Below are positions 61,001-64,000 of a stretch of 64,000 nt of DNA, piece after piece; the first letter of the stretch is position 1; every line of letters begins with the position of its first letter. The notes under the pieces are model-generated. The model was not told where the DNA came from and did no database searches. It worked only from the letters and a program-made list of their open reading frames with translations. The stretch is taken from contig CAWBYA010000007.1 in NCBI GenBank assembly GCA_963792895.1, positions 558,001-622,000 of the forward strand, written 5' to 3'. Position numbers and translations under genes: made by a program. This DNA comes from UBA6912 sp963792895. GTDB lineage: Bacteria > Actinomycetota > Acidimicrobiia > Spongiisociales > UBA5794.

Positions 61001-64000
61001 CTACTTCGACGGCGCTGAATCGGTAGGCACCCAGGGTGGGACGGTGACTGCCAACGACGAGATCACCATCCCGCTCTCGCCGGCCACCGACGGCGCCGGG
61101 AACACCTTCGGGGAGCTGGTCGCCGCCTCGATAGGCGATTTCGTCTGGCTCGACGTCGATGACGACGGTATCCAGGACCCGGCGGAGGGGCTTGGTGGTG
61201 TCACGGTGAATCTGTATGCCGCCGACGGCACGACATTGCTCGCCTCGACCACGACTGCGGGTGGCGGCGGCTACTCGTTCGCCGGACTGGAGCCGTTCTC
61301 CAGCTATGTGGTGGAGGTCGTCGCCACTTCAGGAGCCGCCTTCACGCCTCGACCCGGCACCGACGACACGGATGACTCCGACGTGGCCGCCGACGGCAGA
61401 GTCACGGTTGTGCCCGTGTCGGGCGCCAACGACGACGCTGCGGATGCCGGTGTGGTGCCGGCGAGCCTCACAGGTACCGTGTGGTTCGATGTCGACGGCG
61501 ACGGGGTGCTCGACGGAGACGAGACCCGCCTCGACGGCGTAGCGGTCGAGCTGCGCGACGGCCTTGGGGATCTGGTGGCGACGGCGACCACCGACCTGGA
61601 CGGCCTCTACGACTTCTCGGGCTTCATCCCCGGCGACTATGTCGTGACGGTCCTGTATCCGGACGGCGCCTTCGCCGCTTTGGGCGGTGACTCGGATGTC
61701 GACCCGGTCACCGGGGTTGCGGCAGTGGTGCTCGGTTCGGGTCTCACCGATGACGGTGGAGATGCAGGTGTGCAGCCTGCGGTCATCGGGGACCTCGTGT
61801 GGCTCGACATCGACGGCGACGGCGGCCGGGACGGCGGCGAGCCGGGCATCGGCGGCGTTGCGGTGGCATTGCTCGACTCCGTTGGCACGGAACTCGACGT
61901 TGCCACCACCGGCACCGCAGGTGGATACACCTTCAGGGTGCTGCCCGGCGACTACGAGATCGCCGTGACCGCCCCCGGCGGAGGTGCATTCACCACCCAG
62001 GATGCTGCTGCCGAGCCGGTCGACTCCGACGTCGACGGGGCCGGCGGCACCGGTGTGCTCTCGCTGGCCTCGGGAAGCCACGTGCAGCGGGGCGACGCCG
62101 GCGTGCTGCCTGCAGCCATCTCGGGCATCGTATGGATCGATGTCGATGCGGATGGGCTGAACAACGACGCCGCACCGATCGAAGGCGTCGACGTCGAGCT
62201 CTTCGCCGCGTCTGGTGCGCTGGCTGCGACCACGTCGACGGCTGCCGACGGCAGCTACGACTTCGCCGGCCTCGTCCCCGGGGACTACACGGTCGTCGTG
62301 ATTCCGCCCGACGGCGCCCCGTTCACCGCCTCAGGAGGCGACTCGGACGTCGACCCGGCAACCGGAGCAGCGTCCGTCACCGCAGGAGGCACCGCAATCG
62401 TGGACGCCGGGATACTGCCCGGGTACGTCACGGGCTCGATTTGGCTCGATCTCGACGGCGATGCCAGCAAAGACGGCGGCGAGCCCGGCGCAGGCGGCGT
62501 CGCACTCAGTCTGCGCGATGGCGCGGGAACGGTGGTGGCGACGACAACGACGTCCGGCGACGGCTCGTACGGCTTTGGGCCGCTCACGCCGGGCGACTAC
62601 GTGGTGGTGGTCGACGAGGCGGGGCTGCCCCCCGGCACGGTGCAGACCGCCGACCCAGACGCCGACCCCGATGGGACGACGCCGATCGTGGTGGTGCTCG
62701 GCGGGACCATCGGCGCTCTCGACTTCGGCTACCGCCCGCCCGCAACGATCGAGGGTGTGGTGTTCGAGGACGCCGACGGCGACGGCATCCGCGATGCGGG
62801 CGAGCCCGGCCTCGGCGGCATTGCCCTCTCCGTGACCGACGCCGACGGCGCAACGACGACCGTCGTCACCGCCGCGGACGGGGGCTATTCCCTCGCCGTC
62901 GTTCCCGGCGCCACCTCCATCGCGGTCGATCAGGCGACGGTCCCCGACGGCGCTTCGCTCTCGACCGCCAACGACGCGCAAGCCGTGTTTGCCGTGTGGG
63001 AGGCGGTGACGCACGCGTCACCGATCGGCTATCAGCTCGCCTCCGACGTGAGCGGGGTCGTCTGGAACGATCTCAACGGCGACGGTGCGCGCGACGTGGG
63101 CGAGCCGGGCATTGCCGGTGTCACCATTGACATGTTGGATGATGACGGCTCCGTCGTGGCGACGGTCGTGACGAGCGGCAACGGCTCCTACCTCTTCGGC
63201 GACGTCCCGACCGGGGACTACTCGGTGCGGGTCGACACCACGACGCTGCCGCCGGGCGTGGACACGCCAACGTACACACCCGATGGCGACATCGACGCGG
63301 TCGCCGCAGTCACCGTCACCGCGGGCGCCGACGTCACCGATCTCGACTTCGGCTACCGACCGGACGGCTCGATCGCGGGGACCGTCTGGGAAGACCGGGA
63401 CGGCGACGGAGCCCGCGACCCCGGCGAGCCGGGGCTCGGCGGCGTCAAGGTGATCGTCACGTGGTTCGGTTCAGACGGCGTCGCCGGTAGCGCCGATGAC
63501 GAGACGTACACGGCCGTCACCGCAGCGGACGGGTCGTACTCGGTGAGCGGTCTGCATCCGGGCTCGTATGTAACGCAGGTCGACGAGGCGACAGTTCCCC
63601 TCGGGCTGGTCGCCTCGGCGCTCACGACTGGCGTCGAGCTCGCATCCGGCGAGGCGCGCCTCGACGTTGACTTCGGGTTCGTGCCCGCCGACGACCTCGC
63701 GGTGACCATCTCATCCAGCGCGTCGACCGCCCAACCCGGCGACGAGGTCACGTTCACGTTCACCATCACCAACAACGGGCCGCACGACGAGTACGGGCCC
63801 ATCGAGGTGGCGGTTGCGCTCGGCTACGACCTGGTGATGCTCAGTGGGGGCGGCGACGGCTGGACCTATGCCGTCGTCGACGGTGACGTGATCTTCACCT
63901 ACGACGGCGGTCTGCCGGTTGGTGACGAGCTGACGTTCTCCGTCGACGTTCTCGTGATGACCGTGGTGAACGCCGACCTCGACGTGACCGCCTCAGTGAC
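49080..64000 (+). CDS. Giant surface protein gene 2, intact, runs off the window end
   Basis: A single open frame of at least 4,973 codons with no stop. ATG 49080 has AAGGG nine bases before it and begins a long signal peptide (core AVASVLVMAIIASILPFGL). Then: a ~500-residue head found on other DUF11 surface proteins (VEVYYVALPDEHVRSGSF, TVVYYDHWEDGFELDLGTP, TAASIMAERSGTSVTIDVDG); a DUF11-type unit; an inserted beta-sandwich module (YGDNFSTGGFGGSTGSSPWD); ten DUF11-type repeats (KTLAANADEDGSNSVSVGDT); 11 Ig-like repeats; 15 SdrD-type repeats; and the start of the same stalk domain as gene 1. By the constant offset to gene 1 an LPxTG signal is expected near 64,059 and a stop near 64,181, total about 5,033 residues. 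Probably a wall-anchored adhesin. Confidence 0.88.
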   Translation, partial: MTSPKRNVRMRNARSLPTGWNVPPRHGGWCNARAVASVLVMAIIASILPFGLPGTEIAAAQAGEPPVEVYYVALPDEHVRSGSFALATTTGSTIHTVISITVTAPGTVVYYDHWEDGFELDLGTPVQASTRTWGDGDAANGAPPGCAADGCDVLAAGDNIILENDVPANPRNPNTILFDGRDRFGTTAQVAVTRAGWATTPGVLLAGAVEVYPSGKWGNYYEVPAGENLTGADNFEYTAASIMAERSGTSVTIDVDGDGAVDQAATLGAGQAMLVEGFFAGGSISSSAPVQVHLLTGDVGATYEGRWFALIPTVQWSGEYYNPVGTTAAGHPTYVLLYNPGASTISVTVTSLSGTSSVNVPAGGTATYSMPLNSGARFSSPSTFFALGVVDWDVTTSDWGFTLLPDGNLATAGVVGWAPGSENPSAENSSPIWVTAVAPTNLYVDYDGDPATGALTDPNGMRYDRLIAVGALESTRVYDTGDNDQTGTKVYTVDGTLIAMAWGQDPATASPAAPALDLGTTVVPFVSVAMGKVGDVTGDENGNGALDAGDTITYTITARNDGTAVIDPAVLTDELDINTTYVPNTTVVDGVLVPDAGATPFPVDEGGLDLGAIAPGQLVIISYDVMLNDPLPPDVGPITNRAGLGTNIGLISSAVALPVFEPSVEVVKTSDAPAVGLAAGDTVTYTITATNTSAASQSDVTIQDALPGGTTYVAESTSVTGPVVTVSTYGDNFSTGGFGGSTGSSPWDPDWVEVNESDGAGSGDIRVMSHLGSNALRLQDRSEGARRAVNLAAFDTVTMVFDYSRSGLDDANDYVSVQASSNGTTWTELDRIAGPGTDPIYRTMSVDLTGYRTAGAAIRFLTSNNMGGSDAVFIDNVVIEGTTVDSETRTNQTGDPTPLLDGTPPTLVMPADLFSLPPGESISVTFQAVVDEVLDPSITEITNRAFVATDLQPTFDVSEVSDPVARPSLALAKTLAANADEDGSNSVSVGDTLQYEFTAVNDGDLEISGVAIDDPLPGLSSLSCAPLQPTTLVPGATLTCTATYVVTQADVDAGGIVNTATVEGTAPHGAPVADPSTATTPINRVGSVTVVKSLETDPTGIGAGDTLDYAFTITNTGTATLDAITVDDPLTGGAVACPQTMLAPGELMTCSASYTVTQSEVDAGRIENTATVDAIDPDGEHVVDGDSELVLLERNPSITLSKSRQANADEDGSGDVTLGDTLTYGLVARNSGDVTLTGVGVSDPLPGLSALTCAPAQPATLAPGAAMSCTATYSVTQADLDAGEVANTATASGLSPSGITVTDQDADVVNTAQNPSIDGLKSFAGIITDLAPLGEVSIGDEIEYSFAIENNGNVTLTLVDVFDPMPGLSAPDCAPATLPITLAPDETVNCSASYTVTLDDVNAGRIDNSATFTGVDPNGTTITDTDTETVFPDRNLSIDLTKVLSGNADEDGSGSVSTGDTLTFSFVAENDGDVTLDATIIVDSLPGISPLSCTPAQPASLDPGDILSCTATYTVTQGDVDAGSMTNDALATGEDSGGGGPVGDDDSVTLSIPQNPSISLDKTFAGNADEDTSGTLTLGDTVTYQFVVTNTGGVTLSAVALDDPLVGGPVSCPDSTLAPADSMTCTATYAVTQSDVDAGSIDNTAHVVGTGPSGRIVSDTDSESLAPPQNPSIALLKTLTANADEDGSDDVSVGDTLTYGFAVRNDGNVGLSTVTVSDPLAGLSPLACTPSQPASLGPNETMACTATLIVTQSHVDSGSIANTASVSAERPGGLPGQPSDDITDTSTVTIDIPPLTIVQLDKTLQANADEDASGDVSVGDTLTYEFAVTNSGNVTLSAIVVDDPQAGPVSCAATSLSPSAATTCTASHVVTVADADGGWIVNTATVTATAPRGEIATDDATAITAVAENPAVSLSKHLESNADEDASGDISLGDTLTYSFAASNTGDVTLSAVRVVDPLPGLSAITCTPSQPAALAPGEGMTCTATYIVTQSDVDAAQILNTAYVDGLAPSGSLVRASDSEVTAIAQAPALALTKSVIGNADEDGSGGVSLGDTLTYRFSVTNTGNVMLVGVSVADPLPGLSGIGCTPSQPASLAIAESMTCTATYTVTQTDVDAGFVTNTATADGATASGATASDTGSTTVLIANPPTAVDDAATTDEDTSVVVDVLSNDSDVDGNLDPTSVSVTSGPSNGSTAVDPVTGEVTYAPEPDFAGTDSFTYEVCDTGSPALCDTAIVTITVDEVNDPPVAVDDGDTTDEDVPVTVDVVGNDSDLDGVVDPTTVVVVTGAPNGSTSVNPVTGAVTYTPDPDFNGTDSFSYQVCDDGTPVLCDTATVTIDVRPVNDPPVANDDTAETDEETPVTVDVVGNDGDVDGNLDSTTVTITSGPANGTTSVDPVTGEITYTPGLDFVGTDVLTYEVCDEGSPVLCDSATVTITVGPVNDPPVASDDAGATDEETSVTVDVVANDTDPDGSVDPTTVAVTSGAGNGTTSVDSVSGEITYTPETDFVGTDSFTYEVCDDGAPVLCDTAVVTVTVDPVNDPPVAGDDAASTDEETPVTIDVLFNDADVDGVVDPTSVTVTGGPAGGALFVDPVTGAVTYTPDADFVGSDSFTYEVCDDGTPVLCDTAVVTIDVVAVNDPPVATDDAGTTDEDAPVTVDVVANDTDIDGAVDPTTVVVTSGPGNGTTSVDPVTGEVTYTPAADFTGSDSFTYEVCDDGTPVECDTATVTIDVQPVNDPPVANDDSDTTNEDTPVTIDVVGNDIDVDGAVDETTVAVTSGPANGTVAVDPVTGEITYTPDPDFHGTDSFTYEVCDDGAPVLCDAASVDVLVLPVNDPPVATDDSDTTDEDTPVTVDVVANDTDIDGNLDRTSVTVTSGPAGGATSVDPVTGNVTYTPNPNFTGTDSFTYEVCDTFGACDTAVATIDVTPVNDPPVANDDSATTNEDTLVVIDVVDNDTDVDVNLDPGSVTVTTGPTNGSVSVSPATGEVTYTPAPDFNGTDGFVYEVCDTGTPVLCDTAIVTIDVLPANDPPVASPDSDTTSEDTPVAIDVVTNDTDVDDNLDPTTVSVTSGPPNGTTTVDPVTGDITYTPDPDFTGTDSFAYEVCDTFGACDTALVTVTVDPVNDPPVAVDDAVTTDEDTPVAIDIIDNDTDVDGVVDATTVTILNGPGNGTLVVDAVTGEVTYAPDWDFNGTDTFTYEVCDDGAPALCDTAIVTIEVAPVDDAPVVLSGFVYVDQDRNGVRSGAEVGIDGVSVTVTGTDDRGGSVSETTTTDGTGAYTFTLPRPGTYTITETQPAGYFDGDDSVGSLGGVLGNDAVSAIGAGAGETGTDYNFGELSPALITGSVFVDDDNDGMRAGTEVGVADVEVFLLGVDDEGLIIVVGAMTDANGYYTFSELRAGSYMVSETQPAGYLDGIDVAGTAGGDAASVNDEISEIELTYGQTSTDNTFGELEPASLAGSAYLDADNDGTRGGGEPGIADVAITLTGTDDLGDAVSLTATTNATGGYSFTNLRPGVYAIAGAQPAGYLDGKDSVGTLGGTAGNDVVSAIPVSSGDAGDGYVFGEVIGSSLSGSVVDDLDGDGIRDGGEPGIAGVVVTLSGTDDLGAFVTLTTATAGDGTWSFTGLRPGTYSVAAAQPTGYLDGDDTAGSLGGSAGNDEVTGIVLGSDDVGTDYVFSEIRPASLGGAVFEDLDADGVFDPGELGIADADITLAGTDDRGAAVFVTTSTALDGSYSFTDLRPGSYTLTESQPPAYVDGQDSVGSLGGTLGPDRITGIPVVPDDAGAGYDFGEVATTAISGSVIDDLDNDGVRDPGEPGIAGVTVTLTGTDDLGDPVNVVTTTDGFGRYGFVALRPGTYTVTETQPGGYFDGIDTAGPLGGTAGSDVIDGITLGSGQSADENVFGELTPSSVAGAAFADVDGDGVRDAGEPGIGGVTIDLEGTDDLGATVALATTTAGDGSYTFPNLRPGTYVIAEDQPAGYFDGAESVGTQGGTVTANDEITIPLSPATDGAGNTFGELVAASIGDFVWLDVDDDGIQDPAEGLGGVTVNLYAADGTTLLASTTTAGGGGYSFAGLEPFSSYVVEVVATSGAAFTPRPGTDDTDDSDVAADGRVTVVPVSGANDDAADAGVVPASLTGTVWFDVDGDGVLDGDETRLDGVAVELRDGLGDLVATATTDLDGLYDFSGFIPGDYVVTVLYPDGAFAALGGDSDVDPVTGVAAVVLGSGLTDDGGDAGVQPAVIGDLVWLDIDGDGGRDGGEPGIGGVAVALLDSVGTELDVATTGTAGGYTFRVLPGDYEIAVTAPGGGAFTTQDAAAEPVDSDVDGAGGTGVLSLASGSHVQRGDAGVLPAAISGIVWIDVDADGLNNDAAPIEGVDVELFAASGALAATTSTAADGSYDFAGLVPGDYTVVVIPPDGAPFTASGGDSDVDPATGAASVTAGGTAIVDAGILPGYVTGSIWLDLDGDASKDGGEPGAGGVALSLRDGAGTVVATTTTSGDGSYGFGPLTPGDYVVVVDEAGLPPGTVQTADPDADPDGTTPIVVVLGGTIGALDFGYRPPATIEGVVFEDADGDGIRDAGEPGLGGIALSVTDADGATTTVVTAADGGYSLAVVPGATSIAVDQATVPDGASLSTANDAQAVFAVWEAVTHASPIGYQLASDVSGVVWNDLNGDGARDVGEPGIAGVTIDMLDDDGSVVATVVTSGNGSYLFGDVPTGDYSVRVDTTTLPPGVDTPTYTPDGDIDAVAAVTVTAGADVTDLDFGYRPDGSIAGTVWEDRDGDGARDPGEPGLGGVKVIVTWFGSDGVAGSADDETYTAVTAADGSYSVSGLHPGSYVTQVDEATVPLGLVASALTTGVELASGEARLDVDFGFVPADDLAVTISSSASTAQPGDEVTFTFTITNNGPHDEYGPIEVAVALGYDLVMLSGGGDGWTYAVVDGDVIFTYDGGLPVGDELTFSVDVLVMTVVNADLDVTASV
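51975..55505 (+). repeat. Ten DUF11-type repeats in gene 2
   Basis: Ten beta repeats of about 350 bases, starting near 51990, 52345, 52672, 53028, 53391, 53752, 54097, 54474, 54814 and 55174. Most carry NADEDGSG after the first strand, then VGDTLTYEF, DDPLPGLSSLSC, LAPGATLTCTATYVVTQADV and an N-T-A strand. Two units (52345, 53028) lack NADEDGSG. They differ in sequence from the DUF11-type units of gene 1, so this part of the pair was exchanged or evolved separately. Confidence 0.85.
55514..58740 (+). repeat. 11-copy Ig-like repeat array of gene 2
   Basis: Eleven copies of the same ~293-base unit as in gene 1, marked by DEDTSV, DEDVPV, DEETPV, DEETSV, DEDAPV, NEDTPV, NEDTLV, SEDTPV and variants from about 55553 to 58485. 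The copies are more diverged from one another than those in gene 1, and the frame is intact in every one. Copy number is exactly half that of gene 1. Confidence 0.88.
58746..63690 (+). repeat. 15-copy SdrD-type repeat array of gene 2
   Basis: Fifteen repeats in the same order as gene 1, matched one to one by their Asp loops (YVDQDRNGVRSGAE, WFDVDGDGVLDGDE, WIDVDADGLNNDAA, WEDRDGDGARDPGE). From 58746 to 63951 the distance is 5,205 bases, against 5,204 in gene 1 (43269 to 48473). By eye about three quarters or more of the bases agree, so the copies are old but length-locked. Confidence 0.88.

Overview
High-GC actinobacterial DNA. The best guess is an uncultured Acidimicrobiia-like lineage. Supporting signs are a B12-dependent class II ribonucleotide reductase, a DUF222-HNH endonuclease, S-layer-like motifs of the form CNPP..D.(F/Y)CP, and an LPxTG wall-anchor signal (so a Gram-positive type envelope). 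No rRNA, tRNA, CRISPR array or intact mobile element was recognised.

Layout. 0-12.5 kb: mixed housekeeping and accessory genes: a partial SDR oxidoreductase, a universal stress protein divergent from a P1B-5 metal ATPase with a C-terminal hemerythrin domain, a DUF5661 protein, a peptidase C26 amidotransferase, a broken serine hydrolase/S-layer gene, a quinone oxidoreductase, a patatin lipase, an unusual membrane protein with two KH-like domains, and a CoA transferase. 12.5-20.7 kb: an unrecognised 710-residue protein, a wrecked TadG-like gene, a PhyH dioxygenase/CitE-like lyase pair, small membrane proteins, an SRPBCC protein and a three-gene two-component operon. 20.7-31 kb: DUF222-HNH endonuclease, a nested inverted repeat, a VapBC-type toxin-antitoxin pair, nrdJ with a clear promoter/operator region, a broken MerR-VOC fusion, a VOC protein, an epimerase, an OmpA-like protein and an MFS transporter.

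31-64 kb: two tandem giant surface-protein genes dominate. Gene 1 (31,223-48,703) would encode about 5,820 residues: signal peptide, amidotransferase-like head, DUF11-type repeats, 22 copies of a ~294 bp Ig-like repeat, 15 SdrD-type repeats, and LPFTG with a membrane anchor. Its reading frame is broken about 24 times, 21 of them inside the Ig-like array. Gene 2 (49,080 to beyond the window end) is one uninterrupted frame of at least 4,973 codons with a different head, 10 DUF11-type repeats, 11 Ig-like repeats and the same 15 SdrD-type repeats. The two C-terminal 5.2 kb segments align base for base in length except for one missing nucleotide in gene 1. They are diverged tandem paralogues, probably sortase-anchored adhesins; no sortase gene lies in the window.

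Sequence quality. Several single-copy genes (nrdJ, SRPBCC, OmpA-like, MFS) carry one or two apparent extra bases, and gene 1 carries many. Insertion-dominated errors concentrated in near-identical repeats look like unpolished long-read consensus more than gene decay. The serine hydrolase, TadG-like and MerR-VOC loci are damaged enough that real pseudogenes remain possible.
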